From Antedon mediterranea (lineage: Eukaryota; Echinodermata; Crinoidea; Comatulida; Antedonidae): a stretch of 64,000 nt of DNA. The stretch is from contig NC_092673.1 in NCBI RefSeq assembly GCF_964355755.1, positions 9,741,001 through 9,805,000 on the forward strand, read 5' to 3'. The position numbers and the translations under genes are program-made. Below are positions 59,701 to 61,898 of this stretch, piece by piece; the stretch's first letter is position 1; every line of letters starts with the position of its first letter. The notes under the pieces were generated by a model. That model saw only the letters and a program-made list of their open reading frames with translations. It made no database searches and was not told the origin of the DNA.

Positions 59701-61898
59701 AATTGACCAATATAAAAACATGCTATATATCTGGAAATTCTGGACCTAGTGAGATAATTTTGGTGTCAAATTGTTCACAATATTATATATGTTTATACTT
59801 GCCGTAATGCAACATTTTTTTCAAAAAGTGACTGAAACAATATTTTTCTGTAATTTTAACCGTTGACCTGTTTTTCTCATCTAAATAACGACATGGCATA
59901 GAGATTTCTAACTGCAAATTGTTTATAATAGATATTTTTATTCAATCTAATAGATTCTAGGCTCGCACTGGCCGATCGCCAAGTCGCCATGGGCGAAAAC
60001 TTTTCTAGATTGGCGAAAAATAAAACGGCTACTTTAGCCATTTTGGCGATGACATAATAATGATAAAATAGATAATTCAATAATCATTTTGGCGAAAGCA
60101 TAAAGTCCAACTAAAAGGTCCATTTGTCGATCTCCAACCATTTATTTTGTTCGTTATCACGTTGTTTACTTCAAGCTCCATTTTCGTCAACTTGTTTCGT
60201 TGTACCAGGCGTCTCTTTGTTATTTCAAAAAGATGGAGATAGCAGAGGTAGACTGCACAGAGAGACGGACGTTACACGACACATGGATGATGAAGTCTAC
60301 CCAAACTATCACGTGTTGTGCGCTGCACAAACGATCGACTACGTAGCCGACGGTCGGCTAATTACCGGGATTGTCTATTTTTCGATAGGGGTGTACTTTT
60401 CAGATTAAAAAGAAACATTATAGTATCTTCGATGAATGACGTCTTAATCTTATCGAAATGAAAAATGTATGCGTTATGCATTTTAGAGTCTTCCAATTTA
60501 ATGTAGTTTCATATTTTACCCTTAATAAACTTTCCTCGTGCGTAAAGCTTGGTTCCCACTAGAACGTAACGCAAGGACGTAAACGCAACGCAAGCGTTTT
60601 AACCAATGACAAGCGAAGTTATAGACAGTTAGCAATTACAAGCGAATAAGCCATCGCTTGTGATTGGTCAATTCACTTGCGTTGTGTTACGTCCTTGTGT
60701 TGCGTTGCTAGTGGGAACCACGCTTCAGTGTAAACAAAACAACATGCGGGAAATGGTAGAGTCTAAAGCCGATTTTTCACTAGGCGAATTTGTTCGCGCG
60801 AATCGAACGCGCCAGCTTGTACGCATGTGTATTCATGTTTACGTCTTCCAAATCCTTCTCTACGCATGTGTATTAGCTGACGCCTTCGATTCGCGCGAAC
60901 AAATTCGCCTAGTGGAAAATCGGCTTAACGGGGATTTAGCTAAACACACACGTGCATCTGAGCAGGGCCGGCCCCGGCTTCTGTGTTGTGTAAATACATT
61001 ATAATCTGGATAAATTTCTCGCCCTGACAGAAACGCTTCGGCGCAGCCTTGAAGGATGGAAAGACGTGTACTCTGTGCTTTGGCCTATATTATCTTACGT
61101 TCAACAACGATACGAGTGTTCGTTTGCTAGGAATTTTCCTCAATATTTTTAGCATATGATATACCGTTGCGTTGTTGTACATAATTTTGTAGGCCTAGGC
61201 CGGCGGTTCTGCACTTTCGCACCTCTTGAGCATACCCAATTTAAAAACATTAACCCGCTGCGCGGCGGTGATTCTAGGACACGATTTTCGCCTGGTACGC
61301 CATATGGAAGCCGTCACACGCAAACATGACCAGCCAAGCGTAAAAAACAAAAGTAACATCCAATAGCGTTCAGGGGATTTCAGAAAACTGTAAAATGTTT
61401 CTTATTAAATTGATAACTGTATGAATGCTGTATGATTTAAAACAATTTGAACAATTGTTTTGGTTTTTTCTCATTGATTTTAATTATAAACACACTTATA
61501 CATAGATTACATACTTACATAAATTTTTAAGTATTAATTAAGATTGAATATATAGTTTCTATATCATTATATATAATATATATATTATACTATCAAAAGT
61601 GTGCTTTCATTGGGATACGTACTATTGGCACACAATATTTGTAACTGTACTGTTTCTTCTTTAGGTGACAATTGTGAAGATAACTGGAACGACTGTGGTT
61701 CAACGTCATGTTTTCATGATGGCACATGCATAGATGGAATTAACACATTCCATTGTGAATGTCCTCCGGGATTTGTTGGTCAACGGTGTGAAGGAGATGT
61801 CAATGAATGTTTGTCTAACCCATGCAACTCAACAGGAACCAAAGATTGCATCCAACAAACCAATGACTACCGTTGTATGTGCAAGACTGGTTTCGAGG
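5674..61898 (+). CDS. Notch: Notch receptor, N-terminal part (signal peptide to EGF33), 17 exons, 3' incomplete
   Basis: Single-pass surface receptor for Delta/Serrate/Jagged ligands. Coding segments: 5674-5788, 12847-12916, 13451-13719, 18756-19094, 21405-21527, 21965-22192, 22528-22683, 26425-26610, 30162-30389, 36753-36986, 37544-38239, 38631-38783, 39564-39792, 41246-41447, 43682-43844, 46302-46619, 61665-61898. All junctions are GT/AG and the reading frame stays open throughout. Introns are phase 1 except intron 2 and intron 13 (phase 2) and intron 14 (phase 0). The protein starts with a hydrophobic leader, then 33 EGF-like repeats with six cysteines each, many with the calcium-binding D/N-x-D/N-E pattern. 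Order and individual peculiarities match Notch rather than Crumbs, Jagged or fibropellin: short C2-C3 spacing in EGF15, long C1-C2 spacing in EGF29 and a WC start in EGF28. EGF34-36, LNR, transmembrane, RAM-ankyrin and PEST regions are outside the window. Exon borders were set by eye and not checked against a transcript. Confidence 0.96.
5789..6822. other. Intron 1, first kilobase: nothing recognised
   Basis: AT-rich intron DNA. I see no exon, repeat pair or regulatory element that can be supported. Confidence 0.5.
6823..8585. repeat. Dispersed repeat family copy (also 16720-17455, fragments at 18490-18650 and 20640-20700)
   Basis: 7757-8075 (CATCGTGGGAAATTTATAT; AACATCGTAGGGTTGTTTAT) recurs in the same direction at 17088-17394. 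8516-8582 (GAAGCTACTTCGTAGGTAAA) recurs at 17392-17450. 6823-7080 is an inverted copy of 16720-17045 (ACGTCCAG and CGATGCCGA blocks). No transposase seen; likely a non-autonomous element. Confidence 0.6.
9200..9735. repeat. Repeat family with direct and inverted units (also 12960-13345)
   Basis: A unit containing AAACCTCCAAAAAAACATAG, ACCGAACCAACATAAAAGTG and TTTTGGGGTAAAACATC occurs at about 9235-9400 and 9405-9565. It follows inverted at 9570-9720. Two more units lie in intron 2. The direct-inverted layout makes a potential hairpin. Non-coding. Confidence 0.65.
10041..10350. repeat. Tandem duplication, period about 190 bp
   Basis: ATTTCATCCTAACATT, ATTGTGTACAAATATTTT and CAAGCACAATAAA recur in order 190 bases apart, with scattered differences. 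Both overlapping open frames here are by-products. The rest of 9740-10496 shows nothing recognisable. Confidence 0.6.
10559..11795. mobile_element. 1.24 kb insertion with short inverted ends and 6-bp target duplication
   Basis: Ends CAGGGCATCA (10559-10568) and TGATGCCCTG (11786-11795) are perfect inverted repeats. TAGAAA flanks both sides (10553-10558 and 11796-11801). Removing it restores a continuous LINE tail. Inside are GC-richer blocks such as GAGAGCAATTCGCTCTCC and a 17-base C tract near 10664. No transposase seen. Confidence 0.55.
12242..12712 (-). pseudogene. LINE reverse transcriptase, C-terminal fragment
   Basis: A 156-residue open frame with text typical of the C-terminal end of non-LTR retrotransposon polyproteins: [63 protein letters not shown] and FKKLKNH-like end residues. 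The catalytic FADD region is missing, so it is a 5'-truncated copy. Not part of Notch, which is on the opposite strand. Confidence 0.75.
12847..12916 (+). CDS. Notch: Notch exon 2: first part of EGF1
   Basis: A 70-base exon too short to stand out as an open frame. It follows CATAG and ends before GTAAGT. It encodes [19 protein letters not shown] and onward to the fourth cysteine of EGF1. The C2-x4-T-C3 sequence (CQHGGTC) is an O-fucose consensus. Intron 2 is phase 2, splitting an Arg codon, and the next exon restores the frame. Confidence 0.93.
12960..13345. repeat. Two further units of the 9200-9735 repeat family, in intron 2
   Basis: AACCTCCAAAAAAAC, CCAACATA and GGGGTAAAA blocks occur at about 12975-13125 and 13150-13320. 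A short inverted end AGGAGGTTTGCGGTGTTTAG lies at 13321. They fill most of intron 2 between exons 2 and 3. Confidence 0.6.
13451..13719 (+). CDS. Notch: Notch exon 3: end of EGF1, EGF2, most of EGF3
   Basis: Starts after ACACAG and ends before GTATGT, phase 1. It completes EGF1 ([10 protein letters not shown]) and encodes EGF2, with the long C3-C4 loop typical of Notch EGF2 ([12 protein letters not shown]). It also encodes EGF3 up to GYTG before its sixth cysteine. The linker IPLDNIC before EGF3 resembles the TPLDNAC linker of vertebrate Notch1, which supports orthologous numbering. Confidence 0.95.
14102..14930. mobile_element. DNA-transposon-like element with 26-bp inverted ends, intron 3
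   Basis: Left end CGTATATTTCGGTGTA (from 14105) and right end TACACCGAAATATACG (to 14927) are inverted; with the adjoining bases the match is 26 bases with two differences. Subterminal GTGTATAAGACGC motifs repeat. A related fragment lies at 43264-43385. No transposase frame, so non-autonomous. Confidence 0.65.
15000..15560. repeat. Tandem repeat, units of about 170-180 bp, nearly three copies
   Basis: The blocks GCGATAAGAAA, TTTTTTGCGTTCATTACGAA, GGAGAAGTCCCC, GTTGGCCGGAAAGGACACTT and CAAACAGCACGATCGTA recur at 15100, 15270 and 15449. The overlapping minus-strand open frames are by-products. Confidence 0.7.
15725..16385. repeat. Dispersed repeat; inverted copy at 58925-59545
   Basis: TTCTTATCAGAGGGTGCGTG, GGATCGGCGGCGGGGAGGAT and CTCACGGCCAACGC recur in reverse complement in intron 16. 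The copies are collinear over about 650 bases. Two sub-blocks (GAGGGTGCGTGT... and GAGGGTACGTGT...) show an internal duplication. Function unknown. Confidence 0.65.
16720..17455. repeat. Second copy of the 6823-8585 repeat family
   Basis: Shares CATCGTGGGAAATTTATATT, CCTACGAAGTTCAGAACG and the terminal GTTGCAGTATTTTCTTTCTG with intron 1. The stretch 17456-18430 downstream is AT-rich with nothing recognisable. Confidence 0.6.
18440..18650 (+). repeat. Decayed tRNA-like SINE candidate joined to a repeat-family end
   Basis: GTGGTTAGCTC near 18437 resembles a tRNA A box and AGGTCAAATCAC near 18481 a B box. The stretch then runs into the repeat-family end GTTGCAGTATTTTCTTTCTG. Weak match; listed because it may be transcribed by RNA polymerase III. 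Confidence 0.3.
18756..19094 (+). CDS. Notch: Notch exon 4: EGF3 last Cys, EGF4, EGF5, most of EGF6
   Basis: Starts after AAAAG and ends before GTATGT; 339 bases, phase 1 on both sides. EGF5 carries a calcium-binding start (DIDECS). EGF6 begins FVPCAISPC, matching the YVPCSPSPC of vertebrate Notch1. EGF4 and EGF5 have T before C3 (O-fucose consensus). As I recall, the equivalent vertebrate NOTCH1 exon also holds these domains and has the same length. Confidence 0.96.
19310..19590. mobile_element. Short foldback element, intron 4
   Basis: GGACAAAATTGTAGGCAAAG (19332-19351) pairs with CTTTGCCTACAATTTTGTCC near 19527-19546; flanking blocks AAATGAATGTAT and ATACATTCATTT also pair. Typical of a miniature inverted-repeat element. 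From 19600 to 20640 nothing recognisable. 20700-21340 contains GC-rich GGCCGGCC motifs and a possible imperfect inverted repeat. Confidence 0.6.
21405..21527 (+). CDS. Notch: Notch exon 5: EGF6 last Cys and EGF7
   Basis: A 123-base exon after TTTTAG and before GTAATG, phase 1 on both sides. Encodes GFSGHFC (end of EGF6), then EGF7 ([10 protein letters not shown] and onward) up to ANFTG. EGF7 has a calcium-binding start and a T before C3. Confidence 0.95.
21965..22192 (+). CDS. Notch: Notch exon 6: EGF7 last Cys, EGF8, most of EGF9
   Basis: Starts after CAAAG and ends before GTATGA, 228 bases. EGF8 ([10 protein letters not shown]) has a calcium-binding consensus and an O-fucose site (CENGATC), as in Notch1 EGF8, which contributes to ligand selectivity in vertebrates and flies. 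EGF9 ([10 protein letters not shown]) runs to PPGKTG. The donor GTATGA is weaker than its neighbours. Confidence 0.94.
22528..22683 (+). CDS. Notch: Notch exon 7: EGF9 last Cys, EGF10, start of EGF11
   Basis: 156 bases, after ATCTTAG and before GTTAGA. Encodes ILCHLDDAC, very close to LLCHLNDAC in Notch1 EGF9-10. EGF10 has the long C3-C4 loop ([10 protein letters not shown]) typical of Notch EGF10. The exon ends just after the first cysteine of EGF11 (NECLLG), so this intron falls inside EGF11 as I recall it does in vertebrate NOTCH1. Confidence 0.95.
22788..23047. mobile_element. Miniature inverted-repeat element, intron 7
   Basis: CTAGCTATGCTCACGCTA at the left is complementary to TAGCGTGAGCATAGAGACTAG at the right (three extra bases). 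About 260 bases, non-coding. Confidence 0.6.
23350..24410. repeat. Dispersed repeat of about 1 kb; inverted copy at 59965-61462
   Basis: Long collinear match in reverse orientation, for example AAACAATTGTTCAAATTG, GTACCAGGCGAAATT, AAAGACGTGTA-type and TTTTCGCCAATCTGG blocks. Small overlapping open frames share [14 protein letters not shown] in both copies, but flanking residues shift frame, so I do not treat it as a gene. This copy lacks two insertions present in the other. Confidence 0.7.
24976..25904. mobile_element. Non-autonomous DNA transposon, 929 bp, 39-bp inverted ends, TA target duplication
   Basis: Left end ACGCCCGTATTCTTAAACCG and right end CGGTTTAAGAATACGGGCGT are perfect complements; identity continues to 39 bases. 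TA flanks both ends (24974-24975 and 25905-25906), as in Tc1/mariner-type insertions. Inside are further paired blocks (CGACTAAATC) and no transposase. The near-perfect ends suggest a fairly recent copy. Confidence 0.75.
26425..26610 (+). CDS. Notch: Notch exon 8: rest of EGF11 and ligand-binding EGF12
   Basis: 186 bases after TTTGCAG and before GTAAGT. EGF11-12 is the core ligand-binding site of Notch. EGF12 has a calcium-binding start ([10 protein letters not shown]), an O-glucose consensus (CASNPC) and the O-fucose threonine (VNHGTC) that Fringe extends in flies and vertebrates. The leucine two residues after that threonine, which contacts ligand in Notch1, is kept. The position equivalent to Notch1 I477 is valine. 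All this points to a functional receptor. Confidence 0.96.
27030..27190 (-). repeat. tRNA-derived SINE candidate, minus strand, intron 8
   Basis: Read on the minus strand: TATGGCTCAGTGGTCTGTGC resembles a tRNA A box and GGTACCGAGATTGAGTC a B box, about 35-40 bases apart. The anticodon arm does not form a normal tRNA, so it is a SINE or tRNA relic. The rest of 26611-27727 is AT-rich without a recognisable feature. Confidence 0.45.
27728..29037. mobile_element. Inverted-repeat element, about 1.3 kb, intron 8
   Basis: GAAACTTTCCCTCTTACC (27734-27751) is perfectly complementary to 29014-29031. Outer CATG and inner AACCAGGTTTTG/CAAAACCTGGTT also pair. No transposase. 29040-30160 downstream is AT-rich with nothing recognised. 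Confidence 0.6.
30162..30389 (+). CDS. Notch: Notch exon 9: EGF12 last Cys, EGF13, most of EGF14
   Basis: 228 bases after ATTCTTAG and before GTAAGG, phase 1 on both sides. Encodes YAGEFC, EGF13 ([10 protein letters not shown]) and EGF14 ([10 protein letters not shown]) up to CKNG. Both carry calcium-binding starts and O-glucose consensus sites; only EGF14 has T before C3. From memory, vertebrate NOTCH1 has two separate exons for this stretch, so this one would be undivided by comparison. Confidence 0.95.
30500..31260 (-). pseudogene. Heavily decayed LINE reverse transcriptase, minus strand, intron 9
   Basis: Translating the minus strand in shifting frames gives [43 protein letters not shown] and [13 protein letters not shown]. 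These match the palm region of non-LTR reverse transcriptases (consensus [21 protein letters not shown], recalled). Several stops and frameshifts; no intact catalytic YADD was found. Not functional. Confidence 0.7.
31608..32310 (+). pseudogene. Gag remnant of element A
   Basis: Starts with ATG at 31608 and reads into an early TAG after about 28 codons. It continues with [19 protein letters not shown], typical of Ty3/gypsy gag (consensus VATLLT-IG---Y-LL--L, recalled). Near 32184-32232 a CCHC knuckle is visible ([14 protein letters not shown]) and a second follows near 32246-32292 ([14 protein letters not shown]). In both, the second cysteine is replaced, so RNA binding is probably lost. Further frameshifts present. 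Confidence 0.7.
32437..33090 (+). pseudogene. Protease/reverse transcriptase remnant of element A
   Basis: The first frame (32437-32892) carries a protease-like start ([10 protein letters not shown], where the family has a DTG-type triad) and LQVIKLPW. It then jumps to RT text [35 protein letters not shown], showing an internal deletion. A TAA at 32890 follows, and RT resumes at 32899 with [18 protein letters not shown] (the DD of the catalytic box) and [10 protein letters not shown]. RNase H and integrase are absent. Confidence 0.75.
33541..33898. other. Spacer between the two LTR elements with a short inverted repeat
   Basis: CTTTCGTTGTCAACGT near 33550 is complementary, with one mismatch, to ACGTTGACAATGAAAG near 33636. 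Otherwise nothing recognised. Confidence 0.4.
34029..34665 (+). pseudogene. Reverse transcriptase of element B
   Basis: Reads [11 protein letters not shown], then [35 protein letters not shown] (first catalytic Asp region) and FNTPLGRFK, followed by TGA at 34296. After a frame change and small deletion it continues [21 protein letters not shown] (catalytic DD kept), [18 protein letters not shown] and [16 protein letters not shown] at 34663 stops the frame just before the RNase H part. Confidence 0.8.
34666..35319 (+). pseudogene. RNase H domain of element B
   Basis: In the same frame as the preceding RT, separated only by the TGA at 34663. Shows [11 protein letters not shown] (first catalytic Asp), [20 protein letters not shown] and KELLSIVY (catalytic Glu). 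A central segment is out of register where the family has TDHKPL, then [20 protein letters not shown] and [11 protein letters not shown] are normal. Broken copy. Confidence 0.75.
35327..35914 (+). pseudogene. Integrase of element B, C-terminally truncated
   Basis: 195-residue frame, shifted by one base from RNase H. It has a zinc-binding HHCC-type start ([15 protein letters not shown]). The catalytic triad is D in [10 protein letters not shown] in ITDNGGQYA and E in KSNGLAENS. It stops at DYEW before the usual C-terminal part. The longest intact retroelement frame in the window, but lacking partners. Confidence 0.8.
35931..36752. other. End of intron 9; small palindrome, otherwise nothing
   Basis: Near 36231-36278 AAAATACGGTATAAAAATAC is followed by its complement, forming an AT-rich hairpin flanked by GTTTCTGCT on both sides. 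Rest unremarkable. Confidence 0.4.
36753..36986 (+). CDS. Notch: Notch exon 10: EGF14 last Cys, EGF15, most of EGF16
   Basis: 234 bases after TTTTTAG and before GTAAGC. EGF15 ([15 protein letters not shown]) has only four residues between C2 and C3 and keeps the CHYG motif of Notch1 EGF15, a useful fingerprint. EGF16 ends LDGTTG, again close to the vertebrate LKGTTG. Confidence 0.96.
37544..38239 (+). CDS. Notch: Notch exon 11: EGF16 last Cys, EGF17-21, most of EGF22
   Basis: The largest exon in the window, 696 bases, after TTACAG and before GTAAAG. It encodes five complete EGF repeats (17-21) and most of EGF22 with no interruption. EGF17-20 each carry a C-x-S-x-P-C O-glucose consensus and T before C3. 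EGF18 ends with FTDPRC, matching YHDPTC in Notch1 EGF18. EGF20 has a lengthened C3-C4 loop ([10 protein letters not shown]). EGF21 ends IGPYSGVTC and EGF22 starts DPCTDNNC. Vertebrate genes split this region into several exons. Confidence 0.97.
38631..38783 (+). CDS. Notch: Notch exon 12: EGF22 last Cys, EGF23, start of EGF24
   Basis: 153 bases after TATTAG and before GTTAGT. Encodes NYC, EGF23 ([10 protein letters not shown], with NNTYGSYQC resembling QNTHGGYRC of Notch1) and the first cysteine of EGF24 (DDCFPG). Its open frame is short and easily missed; it is required to keep EGF order and frame. Confidence 0.93.
39564..39792 (+). CDS. Notch: Notch exon 13: rest of EGF24, EGF25, start of EGF26
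   Basis: 229 bases after CATCAG and before GTAAAA. Ends in phase 2 after DDDCTP plus two bases. The next exon supplies the third base and gives a serine, so the junction reads CTPSSC, matching CTESSC in Notch1 EGF26. EGF24 and EGF25 both have T before C3; EGF25 has the O-glucose consensus CTSNPC. Confidence 0.94.
40309..40756. mobile_element. Miniature element flanked by TTAA, intron 13
   Basis: TTAA at 40305-40308 and 40757-40760 flank ends AGACACATTCC and GGAAGGTGTCT, which are complementary with one difference. TTAA duplication is typical of piggyBac-type insertions. 448 bases, no coding frame. Confidence 0.6.
41246..41447 (+). CDS. Notch: Notch exon 14: rest of EGF26 and all of EGF27
   Basis: 202 bases after TTTCAG and before GTAAGA, entering in phase 2 and leaving in phase 0. 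This is the only phase 0 junction seen; it falls just after the EGF27 end (GERCQ). EGF26 has S before C3 (CLYGGSC) and EGF27 has T (CENGGTC). Confidence 0.95.
42041..43160. mobile_element. Possible element with imperfect inverted ends containing an 85-bp array
   Basis: GACCGTGTTCGTACGGCGATTGAAA (split here: GACCGTGTTCGTACGG at 42041) resembles the complement of the end near 43132-43158 (TTTCAGTCCCGTCCGAACGG). The match is imperfect. The inner region includes the tandem array 42385-42725 and no transposase. Confidence 0.35.
42385..42725. repeat. Tandem array, exact 85-bp period, four units plus a shortened one
   Basis: ACCACGTGT starts units at 42385, 42470, 42555 and 42640. Each contains ATCGTGCGAGCCGAACTATT and ACTGTACCCCTCTTGTAAAA. 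The last unit is shortened and a partial GTGCGAGCCGAAC follows. Because 85 is not a multiple of three, repeat peptides appear in several frames; these are not proteins. Confidence 0.85.
43264..43385. repeat. Fragment of the 14102-14930 element family
   Basis: ACCGTATATTTCAGGGTACA and AAGTCGCACCTGTGTATAA match the left end of the intron 3 element, with the same subterminal ATGTATAAGACGCAC motif. Confidence 0.6.
43682..43844 (+). CDS. Notch: Notch exon 15: EGF28 and start of EGF29
   Basis: 163 bases after TTATAG and before GTAACT. Encodes ERVNWC, matching NLVHWC at the start of vertebrate EGF28, then EGF28 through WSGQTC. It then enters the unusual EGF29 start [11 protein letters not shown], which corresponds to VSCEVAAQRQG in Notch1. 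The region between C1 and C2 of EGF29 is interrupted by the intron. Confidence 0.95.
43911..45773. mobile_element. Long foldback element, about 1.86 kb, intron 15
   Basis: Left arm 43911-44510 and right arm 45235-45773 are inverted copies, for example ATGATTAATTATTAAAAAGA opposite TTTTTAATAATTAATCAT, and GTCCAGCAGCTGGGACCTAT opposite ATAGGTCCCAGCTGCTGGAC. The centre (44520-45230) is AT-rich and non-coding. A related copy lies at 1-958. Confidence 0.7.
46302..46619 (+). CDS. Notch: Notch exon 16: rest of EGF29, EGF30, most of EGF31
   Basis: 318 bases after TTTTCAG and before GTAAGT. Completes EGF29 ([10 protein letters not shown] to GSYC). It then encodes EGF30 (DECSSSPC) and EGF31 (NDCAENPC) up to KAGTSG. 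EGF31 has T before C3; EGF29 and EGF30 lack it. The next exon is 15 kb downstream. Confidence 0.95.
46620..47224. other. Start of intron 16: nothing recognised
   Basis: AT-rich sequence with an AT dinucleotide run near 46718. No exon or repeat pair supported. Confidence 0.45.
47225..47335. repeat. Tandem duplication of about 45 bp, AGGCCT-rich
   Basis: TTAGGCCTAGGCCTATATAT with TTTATTTTAC is repeated once with small differences. Confidence 0.55.
47455..50434. mobile_element. 2.98 kb element with 27-bp inverted ends and GTATAC clusters
   Basis: Left end TTACCCTTTGCAAAAAAGCC (47455) and right end ending TTTTTTTGCAAAGGGTAA (50434) are inverted repeats over 27 bases with one difference. The palindrome GTATAC, usually within CGTATACG, occurs nine times in 47470-47650 and six times in 50230-50420, plus near variants. 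This resembles subterminal binding sites of a transposase. No transposase could be identified inside; the small frames at 48021-48269 and 49906-50151 match nothing I recognise. No clear target duplication. Confidence 0.7.
50435..51190 (+). repeat. Repeat family G, copy 1
   Basis: Shares CTAACAATAGAACAG, CTGTACATTAAATC-type, TTACAAATCACAA and ACACTAGCAGGTCTGAAAA with copies at 51180-52040, 54460-55360 and 57470-57960. Ends with a (CAAA)n run and a hairpin TTGGCAAAATTCCTTTTTTGCCAA at 51043-51068 (given here in two halves: TTGGCAAAA, TTTTGCCAA). Confidence 0.65.
51180..52040 (+). repeat. Repeat family G, copy 2, with tRNA-like segment
   Basis: Collinear with 54460-55330 for about 860 bases: AAAATCAAGATTGACCAG, TAGTCGACTAAT, CAATAGGCATGTTCTGTAAG, and GATAACTTGAAAACTGTAGG. 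On the minus strand GACTAGTCAAGCGGTTAAGC resembles the D-arm/A-box of a Ser/Leu tRNA, suggesting a SINE part. Confidence 0.65.
52041..54459. other. Intron 16 middle part: nothing recognised
   Basis: AT-rich with a few GC-richer islands. TTCCGGAATTGGGTATTCCGG (near 52631) and GAATTCCGGTTTTGGGAGAG (near 54400) hint at another repeat family. No gene. Confidence 0.35.
54460..55360 (+). repeat. Repeat family G, copy 3
   Basis: Same order of blocks as copy 2. Starts near TGGTTCAAATCCTGCTGGGG, and ends after GGCGCTATCGTGCTAACAAA with a hairpin TCGCGC-ATA-GCGCGA at 55343-55357. Confidence 0.65.
55361..57469. other. Intron 16: AT-rich stretch, nothing recognised
   Basis: Mostly low-complexity AT-rich sequence. 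Short open frames here do not resemble known proteins. Confidence 0.4.
57470..57960 (+). repeat. Repeat family G, copy 4
   Basis: Shares GTGTAAAGGTTATG, CTAACAATAGAACAGCAACG, ATTACAAATCACAA and ACACTAGCAGGTCTGAAAA with the other copies; it runs straight into the hairpin array at 57960. Confidence 0.65.
57960..58185. repeat. Tandem array of hairpin units separated by CAAA runs
   Basis: Three units of ACCAAACAGATCAACATACT followed by TTGGCCAA-TTTTCAA-TTTGGCCAA, starting at about 57988, 58062 and 58120. Spacing differs (74 and 58) because the (CAAA)n linkers vary. Each unit can form a stable hairpin. Encoded repeat peptides in two frames are by-products. Confidence 0.8.
58925..59545. repeat. 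Inverted copy of the 15725-16385 repeat
   Basis: Reverse complement of the intron 3 copy across its length, including AACGCATTTATTAATACACA and GGCCTCGAATTTTACCGCGG. It ends next to a G tract (about 17 bases) near 59548-59565. 59570-59960 shows nothing recognised, nor does 58190-58920. Confidence 0.65.
60545..60725. mobile_element. Miniature inverted-repeat element, about 180 bp
   Basis: AAGCTTGGTTCCCACTAG at the left and CTAGTGGGAACCACGCTT at the right are complementary with one difference; inner GCAAGGACGTAA and TTACGTCCTTG also pair. Absent from the intron 7 copy of the surrounding repeat. Confidence 0.7.
60767..60925. mobile_element. Miniature element, 159 bp, TAA target duplication (PIF/Harbinger-like)
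   Basis: Ends AGCCGATTTTTCACTAGGCG and CGCCTAGTGGAAAATCGGCT are complementary with one difference, and the arms continue through TTTGTTCGCGCGAATCGA. TAA flanks both sides (60764-60766, 60926-60928), while the intron 7 copy has a single TAA at the matching site. A three-base TAA duplication is typical of PIF/Harbinger-type elements. Confidence 0.75.
61665..61898 (+). CDS. Notch: Notch exon 17: EGF31 last Cys, EGF32, most of EGF33
   Basis: 234 bases after CTTTAG and before GTAAGG. Encodes GDNC, EGF32 (NDCGSTSC through PPGFVGQRC) and EGF33 ([11 protein letters not shown], with an extended C2-C3 segment NSTGTKD). [19 protein letters not shown] is nearly identical to Notch1. This is the last coding exon in the window; its phase 1 donor shows the gene continues to the right. 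Confidence 0.96.

Larger units (their letters stand above)
59965..61462. repeat. Inverted copy of the 23350-24410 repeat, carrying two extra insertions
   Basis: Reverse complement of the intron 7 copy. Relative to it, about 270 bases (near 60459-60728) and 159 bases (60767-60925) are inserted. Ends just before exon 17. Confidence 0.7.

Noticed and set aside
60124-60408. 94-codon frame sharing [14 protein letters not shown] with the intron 7 copy
   Set aside because: Frames diverge by shifts between the two copies, so no selection for coding is evident.
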